Of a DNA stretch of 51,859 bases, positions 7,781 to 15,376 are shown piece after piece (positions within the stretch are counted from its first letter, which is position 1; each line of letters begins with the position of its first letter). The stretch spans positions 1-51,859 of the forward strand of contig DASUWY010000053.1 in NCBI GenBank assembly GCA_036378175.1, written 5' to 3'. A program made the translations under genes and the position numbers. Source of the stretch: Thermoleophilaceae bacterium. GTDB lineage: Bacteria; Actinomycetota; Thermoleophilia; Solirubrobacterales; Thermoleophilaceae. Below the pieces are notes generated by a model. The model had not been told where the DNA came from. It worked only from the letters and a program-made list of their open reading frames with translations, and made no database searches.

Positions 7781-8392
7781 ATGCGTGCCGACATCGTCCC
7801 CGGCGCTCGTTTTCCCGACTACGAGCTCACCGACACCGACAAGCAGCGGCGCAAGCTGAGCGAACTTCAGGGAGGCGATCCGATGATCCTCCTCCTGTCG
7901 CGCGGACACTTCTGCCCGAAGGATCACCAGCAGCACCTCGAGCTCGCGGCCTTCCATCCGAAGATCGCTGTGGCCTACACCAAGATCGTGACCATCTCCA
8001 CCGACAACATCCTCGAGGGCCGGGAGTTCAAGGCCTCGGTGGGCGCGCAATGGCCGTTCCTCTGCGACCCGGGGCGCAAGGTTCAGAAGGACCTCGATAT
8101 CCAGGAGTACACGGACCCCCACCACGATCCGATGATTCCCCACACCCTCGTGCTCGACCCCGGCCTCGTGATCCACAGGATCTACAACGGCTACTGGTTC
8201 TGGGGCCGCCCCTCGACGCACGAGCTGTGGCAGGACCTGCGCGAGGTCACGCGCAAGATCCGCCCGGACTGGGAGCTGTCCGCGCCCGGCCTGCGGGAGC
8301 AGTGGGAGAAGGGCGACAAGTCGCACTTCTGGCCGTACGACGAGGAAGCGGCGCGCGAGATCGAGGCGGTGGTGAGCGCGAGCCACCGCTAG
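7781..8392 (+). CDS. Peroxiredoxin-like (AhpC/TSA redoxin) protein
   Basis: 203 aa from the ATG at 7781 with a clear AAAGGAG site. Redoxin domain at about residues 5-160: P-G-A-R-F-P-D-Y-E-L near the start and S-R-G-H-F-C-P-K-D near residue 45, where the cysteine stands in the peroxidatic position but the usual P-x3-T/S-x2-C surroundings are altered. A C-terminal extension is rich in Trp and charged residues. It may reduce peroxides or act as a thiol oxidoreductase; the non-standard active site makes the substrate uncertain. Confidence 0.82.
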   Translation: MRADIVPGARFPDYELTDTDKQRRKLSELQGGDPMILLLSRGHFCPKDHQQHLELAAFHPKIAVAYTKIVTISTDNILEGREFKASVGAQWPFLCDPGRKVQKDLDIQEYTDPHHDPMIPHTLVLDPGLVIHRIYNGYWFWGRPSTHELWQDLREVTRKIRPDWELSAPGLREQWEKGDKSHFWPYDEEAAREIEAVVSASHR

Positions 8393-8395
8393 CGG

Positions 8396-9130
8396 TCAGA
8401 ACGGCAGCCGCCGGAACACCGCACGCGGCAGGTGCCGCACCACCCACATCAGCGGGCGCATCGCGGCGGGCACCCACACCGTCTCCGATCCATGCGAGAG
8501 GCCACGGGCGATCGCATGGGCCACCTGCTCCGGCGTGGCGGACAGCGGCGGCGCCTTCATTGACGCGGTCATCTTCGTCCTCACGAAGCCCGGGCGCACC
8601 ACCATCACGCGCACGCCCGTGCCGGCGAGCGAATCCGCCAAGCCCTGCGCAAACCCGTCGAGCCCGGCCTTCGAGGCGCCGTACACGTAGTTCGCGCGGC
8701 GCACCCGCTCGCCCGCCACCGAAGACAGCACCACGATCGTGCCGTGCCCCTGACGCACCATGCGCCTGGCGAGTGGCTCTAGCACCGCCACCGCGGCCAC
8801 GAAGTTCGTCTCGATCACGTCCACCGGATCCCCGGTGAGGACGCCGAAGGCGAGCAGCACAAGGTCGATCTCGCCGAAGCGCGCGAACGCGTCGTCCACG
8901 AAGCGCTCGTGGTTCTCGCGCTCGAGCGCGTCGAAGCGGAGTGTGTCCACCTGACCGGCCCCCGCGCGCCTGAGATCCTCCACCGCCGGCCCGGCGGCGC
9001 GAGGGTCGCGGCACGCGAGCACCACCCGGCGCGCGCGGCCGTTCACGAGCGTCCTGGCGGTGGCCACGCCGATCTCGGACGTGCCGCCGAGCACGAGCAG
9101 CGACTGCACCGAGCCGAGCGCGTCCCTCAC
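8396..9130 (-). CDS. dprE2: DprE2-like short-chain reductase (decaprenyl-P-arabinose synthesis)
   Basis: 244 aa SDR. Its GTG start at 9130 overlaps the dprE1 stop. Nucleotide site G-G-T-S-E-I-G near residue 15, N-F-V near 110 and catalytic Y-x3-K in Y-G-A-S-K near 148. In mycobacteria DprE2 reduces the 2-keto intermediate made by DprE1 to decaprenyl-phosphoryl-beta-D-arabinose using NADH. Placement directly after dprE1, with overlap, supports that assignment over a generic SDR. The C-terminal R-R-L-P-F tail is basic, as in membrane-associated members. Confidence 0.87.
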   Translation of the reverse strand: MRDALGSVQSLLVLGGTSEIGVATARTLVNGRARRVVLACRDPRAAGPAVEDLRRAGAGQVDTLRFDALERENHERFVDDAFARFGEIDLVLLAFGVLTGDPVDVIETNFVAAVAVLEPLARRMVRQGHGTIVVLSSVAGERVRRANYVYGASKAGLDGFAQGLADSLAGTGVRVMVVRPGFVRTKMTASMKAPPLSATPEQVAHAIARGLSHGSETVWVPAAMRPLMWVVRHLPRAVFRRLPF

Positions 9131-10482
9131 TTCTGCAGTCCGAGACGGCGCGCGAGGTCCGAGCGCATCGCCCCGGCGGGGTCGAGCCGCGCGCGAACCT
9201 CGCGCCAGCGCGGAAGCTCCGGATACATGGCCTCGAGCAGCTCAGGCCGCAGGCGCGAGTCCTTGGCGAGATACACGCGCCCGCCGGCCTCGGCGGTGAG
9301 CTCGTCGAGGCCGTCGAGCAGCTCGGACAGCTGCGGGGCATCCGCGGGCAGGTCCATTGCGAGCGTCCAGCCCGGCAGCGGGAACGAGAGCAGGCCCTCC
9401 TGAGGGCCGAAGCGCTTGAGCACCGCGAGCGTGGCCGGCGCCGGCGATGCGGCCAGGCGTTCGAGCACCTCGCGCATCGCGTGCTCGCTGCCCAGCGGCA
9501 ACGCGAGCTGGTACTGCACGAGCCCGCGCCGCCCGTACACGCGGTTCCACCCCGCCACGGAGTCGAGCGGGTAGAAGAAGCGGTCGAGCGGTGTGAGGCG
9601 CTCGGCGCGGACGGGCGCGCGGCGGAAGTAGACCTCGTTGAACACCGCGACGGTCTCGCGCCGCACGAGGCCCGAAGGCAGCCACGGCGGCGCCGCCAGA
9701 GGGAGCCGTTGGGGAAGCTCGAGCGGCTTTGCCCGCGCTGGGCCGGAAAGCATCTCGACGGGCGCGTGGTCGCCCTGCATGAGGACGGACCTCCCCAGGC
9801 GATTTCCGCGCGCGAGGCAGTCGATCCAGGCGACGGAGTAGCGGTGCGACGCGTCCGTGGAGGCGAGCCCCTCCATCGTCGCGTCGAGGTCCGGCGCGCG
9901 CGCCACCTGCTCGGCGATGTAGGCGGTCTCGATCCTGATCGGTGTCAGCGTTGCCTCGAGCACGATCCCCGTGAGCCCCATCCCGCCCGCGGTGGCGAAG
10001 AACTCGTCAGGAGTTGTGGCGCGGTCCAGCGTGAGGCGCTCTCCGGCCGGCGACTGGAGGACCAGCGATGTGACGTGTGCGCACAGGCTGCCGTCAACGT
10101 GGTGGTTCTTCCCATGAACGTCGGCGGCGATCGCGCCTCCCAGGGTGACGTGCTGCGTGCCGGGCGTGACCGGGAGGAACAGCCCGAACGGCAGCAGCGC
10201 GTTCGCCAGGTCCTTGAGCGACACCCCTGCTTCGGCGGTCACGCTCGGGGTGGCGCGATCGATCGCCTTGATTCTCGACATCGCGGTCATGTCGAGCACG
10301 AGGCCGCCCGCGTTCTGCGCGGCGTCGCCGTAGCTCCTCCCAAGCCCGCGCGCGAGCACGCCGCGCTCGCCGGGGTGACGGAGCAGCGCCGCCACGTCGG
10401 CCGCTCCGGCGGGGGTTCTCACACGCGCGCGGGTGGCGGCGGTGCGCCCCCAGCCGCTCAGCAGCCTCTCCTCGGTACTCAC
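9127..10482 (-). CDS. dprE1: DprE1-like FAD oxidase (decaprenyl-P-ribose 2'-oxidase)
   Basis: 451 aa; the GTG at 10482 overlaps the ubiA stop. The N-terminal FAD domain carries A-R-G-L-G-R-S-Y-G-D near residue 45 and H-G-K-N-H-H near 120 (the His-rich site of the family), and the C-terminal substrate domain carries Y-G-R-R-G-L-V-Q-Y-Q and A-K-D-S-R with the conserved lysine near 407. Oxidises polyprenyl-phosphoryl ribose to the 2'-keto form. The residue aligned with the benzothiazinone target cysteine (Cys387 in M. tuberculosis) is Ala about 375 here. About the same length as the mycobacterial enzyme. Confidence 0.92.
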   Translation of the reverse strand: MSTEERLLSGWGRTAATRARVRTPAGAADVAALLRHPGERGVLARGLGRSYGDAAQNAGGLVLDMTAMSRIKAIDRATPSVTAEAGVSLKDLANALLPFGLFLPVTPGTQHVTLGGAIAADVHGKNHHVDGSLCAHVTSLVLQSPAGERLTLDRATTPDEFFATAGGMGLTGIVLEATLTPIRIETAYIAEQVARAPDLDATMEGLASTDASHRYSVAWIDCLARGNRLGRSVLMQGDHAPVEMLSGPARAKPLELPQRLPLAAPPWLPSGLVRRETVAVFNEVYFRRAPVRAERLTPLDRFFYPLDSVAGWNRVYGRRGLVQYQLALPLGSEHAMREVLERLAASPAPATLAVLKRFGPQEGLLSFPLPGWTLAMDLPADAPQLSELLDGLDELTAEAGGRVYLAKDSRLRPELLEAMYPELPRWREVRARLDPAGAMRSDLARRLGLQK

Positions 10483-11399
10483 CGTGGTGCCCCGCCCACC
10501 GCCACGATCACCGCCGCCGTGACTGCCCAGAGCACGATGCACGCGAGCAGCGGCCGATCCCGCAGCACCGTGAGCGCCGGCTCGTCGGCGAGGCCGTCCG
10601 GACGGTGGAGCAGGTACAGCACGCGGAAGATGCCGTAGAGCACGAACGGCACCGTGAGCAGCATCCAGTGGCTGCGCGCGCCATTCACGGCATAGAGGCA
10701 ATAGACCACCAGAGTGGCGGGTGTGACCACTGCGATCAGGTGGTCGAGAAGGGGCACCGTGTAGTCGTCGCGCACGAGCTGGCGCGGGGCCATTCCGGGC
10801 GACACGGCCTCGCCCCGGCGCTTCACCAGGCCGAGGAACGTGGCCAGCAGGCCCATGGACAGAAGAAGCCACGAGGACACCGGCACGCCCACCGCCAGCC
10901 CACCGGCCACAGCCCGGAGCACGAATCCGGCGGCGATCGCCATCACGTCGACGAACAGCACCTGCTTGAGCCGGTACGAGTAGGCGAGCTGGAGCGCGAG
11001 GTAACCGAGGAGCACCACCAGCGCTGCCGGGTTCACAACACCCGCCAGCGCGAGCGCCAGCGCGGCCGCCGGGGCGGCCACGGCAAGCGCGACGCCCGGG
11101 GACAGATCGCCCCGCGCGATCGGCCGCAGCGCCGTACGCGGGTTGAGCGCGTCCGCGCCGGCGTCGCGCACGTCGTTCACGAGATAGGTGGCGCCACTCG
11201 CGAGGCAGAAGGCGGCGGTCACGGCCAGGGCCTGAAGAACCGCGTCCGGGTGGCCTAGCCTGCCCGCGAACACAACTCCCGCGAGCACGAACGCGTTCTT
11301 CACCCAGTGCCGCGGCCGCATCGACACGACCACGAGGCGGGCGCGGTATAGCCGCATGCTCGACGTGCCGGCCGTAGCAATTGGCATCACCGCGCCCAT
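10479..11399 (-). CDS. ubiA: UbiA-type polyprenyl-phosphate phosphoribosyltransferase
   Basis: 306 aa with about eight membrane helices. The Asp-rich prenyl site N-D-V-R-D-A-G-A-D near residue 75 matches N-D-x2-D-x3-D. In mycobacteria the homologue (Rv3806c) joins 5-phosphoribosyl diphosphate to decaprenyl phosphate, the first step before dephosphorylation and epimerisation by DprE1/DprE2. The stop overlaps the dprE1 start, and the gene follows the membrane phosphodiester-glycosidase-like gene with a 3-bp gap, so all four are one transcription unit. UbiA homologues for quinone or haem synthesis exist, but the position argues for the arabinan pathway. Confidence 0.88.
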   Translation of the reverse strand: MGAVMPIATAGTSSMRLYRARLVVVSMRPRHWVKNAFVLAGVVFAGRLGHPDAVLQALAVTAAFCLASGATYLVNDVRDAGADALNPRTALRPIARGDLSPGVALAVAAPAAALALALAGVVNPAALVVLLGYLALQLAYSYRLKQVLFVDVMAIAAGFVLRAVAGGLAVGVPVSSWLLLSMGLLATFLGLVKRRGEAVSPGMAPRQLVRDDYTVPLLDHLIAVVTPATLVVYCLYAVNGARSHWMLLTVPFVLYGIFRVLYLLHRPDGLADEPALTVLRDRPLLACIVLWAVTAAVIVAVGGAPR

Positions 11400-11402
11400 T
11401 GG

Positions 11403-12770
11403 TCACCTGAGATAGACCGCGAAGAAGTCGCGATCGTCGGGAGTGAGGTAGCGGGTGGCTGGGCGCGCCATGTCCGGCAGCAGGCTGCTCGCGCCGCGGC
11501 CACCGGTGTACGCGTAGCTGTTGAGCGTGACCCAGGCCGTGTTGATGTCGAGCTCCACCGCGCGCACGGCCCCCGCGTGTATGAGCATGCGCGCGAGCGA
11601 GCTCACGGACTGGTACGGGGCCGCCGCGTAGATGAGGTTGCCGTGGCGATCGACACCGACCCCGGAGCGCCAGACCAGGATGGCGTTGCCGAGCGTCGCG
11701 CCCCACTGCGGGCCATCGCTGAGGTTGGGATTGGGCCGGTGGTGGTCGACGATCAGCGGAAGGTTCTGGCGTGCGAATGCGATGCTCGAGGGCGGTGCAG
11801 GACCGCCCTGCCACGCGCGCACGTCAAGGCGGCCGGTGGTGGTCCCGACGATCGTGCCCTGACCGGGCCGCAGCGGCTCGAAGAGGTGTCCGGCGCTGAA
11901 GAAGCCGCCGTTCGAGTCCGCGTGCTTGAAGCCGCTGTTGAAGGTGGCCAGAAGCTTCGTGAGTCCCGAAGCGGGCACCGCATGCGGTCCGGTTGCGCCG
12001 GGCGGCTCCTGCATGCCGGTGTAGAGCGCGAGGTGGGTGCGGAGGTGGTTGATCCAGGCGAGGCCCGCCACCACGCGCGGGTAGCTCGGGTCCGGCCGGT
12101 AGGTCGTTACCAGCACGGGCGGCGACGGCTCGTGCGCGAAGCGCGCCTGCGTCACGCGCCATACCCCTTCGCCGGGGAGAGCCGGGTGGATCACGGGCGT
12201 GATGTCGCGCGGGCGGTAGGCGGGATGCGGGCGCGGTGCGGTTGGCACCGGAGTCGCGCGGTGTGGCAGTTGATGGGTGAGCACCGGTGCCGCTGCCACA
12301 CCTGCCACCTCGAGATGCTTCAGCGCCGGGCCGCCCTTCGCCGGCGCCGTGATCGAGTAGTAGATGCGCTCGACCTCCGACACGAGCGAGCGCCCGCCGT
12401 TGTCCCGCAGCCACTCCACCGAGCGGATCGAGAGCGAGGAGTTCGACGGACGCGTCATCGCGGCGATGTAGGAGATCGCCGCCGGCACCAGCACGATCGC
12501 GGCTGCGAGCGTGGCGATGCGTCCCGCCGCCTGAGGCGCCGTGCGGCCGCGCGGTCTGCGCGTGCCCCGGATGCGCCTGATGAGCACGGTGGCGGCGTCT
12601 GCCAGGCCGAGCACCACCAGCGCGGCGGCGGCGATCAGAGCGCCGGGTCCCAGCCCGGGCCGCAGTGCGAGCGCAAGGAGCGCGACCACAAGTGCCGCGA
12701 TTCCCACTTCGGCCAACACGCGAGACACCCCGTTCGGACGGCGCCTCGGCAGAGCAGCTTGGGACTGCAC
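11403..12770 (-). CDS. Membrane-anchored phosphodiester-glycosidase-like protein
   Basis: 455 aa from a GTG at 12770 with GAGGAG at 12775-12780 (the frame is open to 12824). Three hydrophobic helices lie in the first 120 residues, then a long Pro/Arg-rich linker and an extracytoplasmic domain resembling the NAGPA/phosphodiester glycosidase family (PF09992): N-S-G-F with G-G-F-F near 275-290 and V-E-L-D-I-N-T-A-W near 405, where the family usually has L-D-G-G-G-S. First gene of the ubiA-dprE1-dprE2 operon. Polyprenyl-phosphoryl arabinose is itself a phosphodiester glycoside, so it may act on that lipid or on a sugar-phosphate link in the wall; this is inference. Confidence 0.72.
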   Translation of the reverse strand: MQSQAALPRRRPNGVSRVLAEVGIAALVVALLALALRPGLGPGALIAAAALVVLGLADAATVLIRRIRGTRRPRGRTAPQAAGRIATLAAAIVLVPAAISYIAAMTRPSNSSLSIRSVEWLRDNGGRSLVSEVERIYYSITAPAKGGPALKHLEVAGVAAAPVLTHQLPHRATPVPTAPRPHPAYRPRDITPVIHPALPGEGVWRVTQARFAHEPSPPVLVTTYRPDPSYPRVVAGLAWINHLRTHLALYTGMQEPPGATGPHAVPASGLTKLLATFNSGFKHADSNGGFFSAGHLFEPLRPGQGTIVGTTTGRLDVRAWQGGPAPPSSIAFARQNLPLIVDHHRPNPNLSDGPQWGATLGNAILVWRSGVGVDRHGNLIYAAAPYQSVSSLARMLIHAGAVRAVELDINTAWVTLNSYAYTGGRGASSLLPDMARPATRYLTPDDRDFFAVYLR

Positions 12771-12827
12771 CCCACTCCTCACGACGGGAAAACCCCCGCA
12801 ACAGGATCCTCCGCGGGAAGCCAAATT

Positions 12828-12837
12828 CCCTTAAGGG
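12828..12837. promoter_or_regulatory. 10-bp palindrome in a divergent promoter region
   Basis: CCCTTAAGGG is a perfect palindrome between the phosphodiester-glycosidase-like gene (minus strand, starts 12770) and the FkbM gene (plus strand, starts 12890). It could be an operator shared by both directions. It is short and no regulator is encoded beside it. Confidence 0.3.
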
Positions 12838-12889
12838 TCAGGTGAGACTTCGCTTACCGGGAGAGGTTTCATAAGGTGGCGCTTAACCG

Positions 12890-13765
12890 ATGGTCTTATC
12901 TCGAGCCTGGCGCCGCCGCATACTCCGCCTGCTCCGCTCCATCGGGGTGGAGGCCGCGACCATTGGTCCGGGATCCGGCGTGCTGGGCCGCCGGGGTCGC
13001 GCCCAGGTTCGAAAGCTCACCGCTGGAGCAGTGCTGGCCACCGACCGCGGGCTCGCCCGCGAGGAATGGTTCGAAATGGAGACCGGGCTCGCCGAGTACC
13101 TCGCACACGGACATGTGGCGGCGGTCATGGACATGTACGGGGTCAACTGCGTCCTGGACGTCGGCGCCAACCGCGGCCAGTTCGGGATGCGTCTCCGCGA
13201 TGCCGGCTACCGCGGCCACATCGCCTCGTTCGAGCCCGTGCCCGAGACATTCAGGCAGCTGCGCCGCACCGCCGAGCGGGATCCGGAATGGACGGTCTAT
13301 CCCTGGGCACTCGGGCGGGAGGAGGGTGAAGTGCCTATGAACGTCGTGGTCGACACGCTCAGCTCGATGCTGCCCGCCACGAGCTTCGGGGCCCGCCGCC
13401 ACCCGCGTCTGCGGAATCCCACGACAGTCGACGTTCCGGTCCGGCGATTGGACTCGATCCTCGATGAGGTCCTCGCAGAGGTGTCCGATCCGCGGCCCTA
13501 TCTCAAGCTCGACACGCAGGGCTACGACCTCGAGGTGTTCGCCGGACTGGGCGAGCGCGTGGCGGACTTCGTCGGACTGCAGTCGGAGGTCGCTCTGCTG
13601 CAGCTCTACGAGGGCATGCCGCGGATGCCCGAGGCGCTCGCCGCCTACGAGGCGGCAGGCTTCGAGATCACCGGCCTCTATCCGGTGAGCCGCGATGTAC
13701 GGACGGCGCGCGTGCTCGAGTTCGATTGCGTGATGCTGCGGAGCGAGGCTAGGCAGCGACGCTGA
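12890..13765 (+). CDS. FkbM-family methyltransferase
   Basis: 291 aa from the ATG at 12890; no good ribosome site is seen. SAM-binding motif L-D-V-G-A-N-R-G-Q-F-G at about residue 87, F-E-P-V-P near 107 and the FkbM signature Y-L-K-L-D-T-Q-G-Y-D near 205. FkbM enzymes O-methylate sugars or polyketides, often in glycan clusters. It is divergent from the arabinose-lipid operon, so methylation of a wall or exported glycan is a reasonable guess, not shown by the sequence. Confidence 0.9.
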   Translation: MVLSRAWRRRILRLLRSIGVEAATIGPGSGVLGRRGRAQVRKLTAGAVLATDRGLAREEWFEMETGLAEYLAHGHVAAVMDMYGVNCVLDVGANRGQFGMRLRDAGYRGHIASFEPVPETFRQLRRTAERDPEWTVYPWALGREEGEVPMNVVVDTLSSMLPATSFGARRHPRLRNPTTVDVPVRRLDSILDEVLAEVSDPRPYLKLDTQGYDLEVFAGLGERVADFVGLQSEVALLQLYEGMPRMPEALAAYEAAGFEITGLYPVSRDVRTARVLEFDCVMLRSEARQRR

Positions 13766-14639
13766 TCGGACGCTGACCACTCCAATGCCGCCGAAGGTGC
13801 GGCACGAACTCGTCGGCGCGCTCATCCGGGAAGAACAGGCGACCACCGGCGATCTCGACGACCTCGGTGGCGCCCGGAATGGTGGCTCGAAGCCAGTGGG
13901 CCCATTCGAGCTTGAAGAAGATGTCGCCGGTGCCCCACACCACGAGCGTGGGCACGTCGAGCGTCCTGAGGGCGGGCTCGACCGCGAGCAGGTCACGCGC
14001 ATGCAGCGAGGCGATCAGGCGCTGAAACTGCCGCGCCCTTTCGGGCGTGCCGAGCAGCGGCTCCTGGAACTCGCGAATCGTGTCGTCGCTCAATCGCTTG
14101 GGTTTTTCGTAGGCCTGAGCGAAGGCCGTCCGGCGGGCCATCGGCGGCCTCCTCGTGAGCCAGCGCAGGGTGGGAGCAAGTAGCCGAGCGCGGGCTAGGA
14201 TCACCGCCGGCTTGAGTGCCTTAGGCGGAACGTTGTCGTGCGTTTCGCAGTTGGTCAGGGTCAGCGTGGCGAGGCGCTCCGGATGCTTGGTGGCGAAGAT
14301 CTGCGCGACGGCGCCGCCGGTGTCGTTCGCCACCAAATCAATCTCGTCGAGCTCGAGCGCGTCGCAGAAGTCAGCCACCACGCGGGCGAACCACCCGAGC
14401 GAAAAGTCCTGGCCCGCCGCCGCGGGTGTGCGTCCGTGCAGGGGCAGGTCGAGCGCCACGCAACGGCGCTCGTGCTGAAGCTCGTCTATCACGTTGTGCC
14501 ACAGGTACGAGCTCGTGCCGACGCCGTGAATGAAGAGCGCGGTAGGCCCGCTGCCAATGTCGACGTAGGCCACCTCGCCGGAGCGGGTGCTCACGGTCTT
14601 GCGAAGGGAGTTGAAGCGTTCGAGGTTCATGCCGTCCAT
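13749..14639 (-). CDS. Alpha/beta hydrolase, dehalogenase-like, catalytic His replaced
   Basis: 296 aa. H-G-V-G-T oxyanion region near residue 39; the nucleophile elbow N-D-T-G-G near 106 has aspartate, as in haloalkane dehalogenases and epoxide hydrolases. The acid segment W-G-T-G-D is near 235. Where the family has a G-H-x-x catalytic histidine before P-D/E-x-x-D-E-F, this protein reads G-G-R-L-F-F-P-D-E-R, an arginine coded by CGC. It may therefore be inactive or use a different base. The 3' end overlaps the convergent FkbM gene by 17 bases. No clear ribosome site; an ATG at 14630 is an alternative start. Confidence 0.85.
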   Translation of the reverse strand: MDGMNLERFNSLRKTVSTRSGEVAYVDIGSGPTALFIHGVGTSSYLWHNVIDELQHERRCVALDLPLHGRTPAAAGQDFSLGWFARVVADFCDALELDEIDLVANDTGGAVAQIFATKHPERLATLTLTNCETHDNVPPKALKPAVILARARLLAPTLRWLTRRPPMARRTAFAQAYEKPKRLSDDTIREFQEPLLGTPERARQFQRLIASLHARDLLAVEPALRTLDVPTLVVWGTGDIFFKLEWAHWLRATIPGATEVVEIAGGRLFFPDERADEFVPHLRRHWSGQRPISVAA

Positions 14640-14689
14640 GCTGCTGCGAGCCGTGGCGGCTGTCGTCCCCCGATGGGAGGCAATTTCAT

Positions 14690-14707
14690 GTACTCCCTCA
14701 GGAGTAC
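14690..14707. promoter_or_regulatory. Perfect inverted repeat between response regulator and hydrolase genes
   Basis: GTACTCC at 14690-14696 and GGAGTAC at 14701-14707 form perfect 7-bp arms around CTCA. It lies 3 bp after the stop of the NarL-type response regulator and about 50 bp upstream of the hydrolase start, both on the minus strand. No T-run follows, so an operator for the hydrolase gene is more likely than a terminator; the neighbouring response regulator is an obvious candidate binder. Confidence 0.5.
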
Positions 14708-14710
14708 GGC

Positions 14711-15376
14711 TCAGCCCGGCTCGACGCGGACGAGCCCGGAGCGGTATGCGATCACCACGAGCTGCGCGCGGTCGCGCGCGCCGAGCTTCTGCATCGTGCG
14801 GCTCACGTGAGTCTTCGCCGTGGCGGGGCTGACCACCAGCCGCTGCGCGATCTCATCGTTTGTCAGGCCTTCCGCGACCAGCGTCAGCACCTCGCGCTCG
14901 CGCGCGGTCAGGTCCGCCAGCGTCGGCGGCAGAGAGCGCGCCGGCTGCGGGCGCGTGGTGTAGTCGGCGATGAGGCGCCGGGTGACGCTTGGAGCGAGGA
15001 GCGCCTCCCCGCCGGCGATCAGCCGGACCGCTCGGACCAGCTCATCGGGCTCGGTGTCCTTCAGCAGGAACCCGCTCGCGCCGGCGCGCAGCGCCTCGAA
15101 CACGTACTCGTCGCTCTCGAAGGTCGTGAGGATGAGGACCCGAACCTGCTCGAGCTCGTCCGCGGCGGCGATACGGCGCGTGGCTTCGATGCCATCGACG
15201 GTGGGCATGCGAATGTCCATCAGGACGACGTGGGGTTTGAGCTCGCGGGTCAGCTCGAGGGCCTCTTCACCGTCCACGGCCTCACCAACCACCTCGATGT
15301 CGTGCTCACCGTCGAGCAGCAGCCGGAAGCCTGCGCGGATCAGCGCCTGGTCGTCCGCGAGCAGTACACGGATCAT
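14711..15376 (-). CDS. NarL/FixJ-type response regulator
   Basis: 221 aa from the ATG at 15376, which overlaps the kinase stop (ATGA). Receiver domain at residues 1-120 with D-D at 8-9, phosphoacceptor Asp54 in L-M-D-I-R-M-P and the conserved Lys in L-L-K-D. LuxR-type helix-turn-helix at about 150-210 (L-T-A-R-E-R-E-V-L-x-L-V-A-E-G-L-T-N-D-E-I-A). DNA-binding output, cotranscribed with the sensor kinase. Target genes are unknown; a palindrome directly downstream, in front of the hydrolase gene, is a candidate site. Confidence 0.95.
   Translation of the reverse strand: MIRVLLADDQALIRAGFRLLLDGEHDIEVVGEAVDGEEALELTRELKPHVVLMDIRMPTVDGIEATRRIAAADELEQVRVLILTTFESDEYVFEALRAGASGFLLKDTEPDELVRAVRLIAGGEALLAPSVTRRLIADYTTRPQPARSLPPTLADLTAREREVLTLVAEGLTNDEIAQRLVVSPATAKTHVSRTMQKLGARDRAQLVVIAYRSGLVRVEPG

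Noticed and set aside
9481-10638. 385-codon plus-strand frame opposite dprE1
   Set aside because: Low-complexity Arg/Glu/Val content antisense to a clear DprE1 reading frame with conserved active-site residues.
11577-12845. 422-codon plus-strand frame opposite the phosphodiester-glycosidase-like gene
   Set aside because: No motif, no ribosome site, and composition typical of antisense frames in GC-rich DNA.
14690-14707. The GTACTCC palindrome as terminator of the two-component operon
   Set aside because: Seven-pair stem without a following T-run; an operator reading fits the position better.
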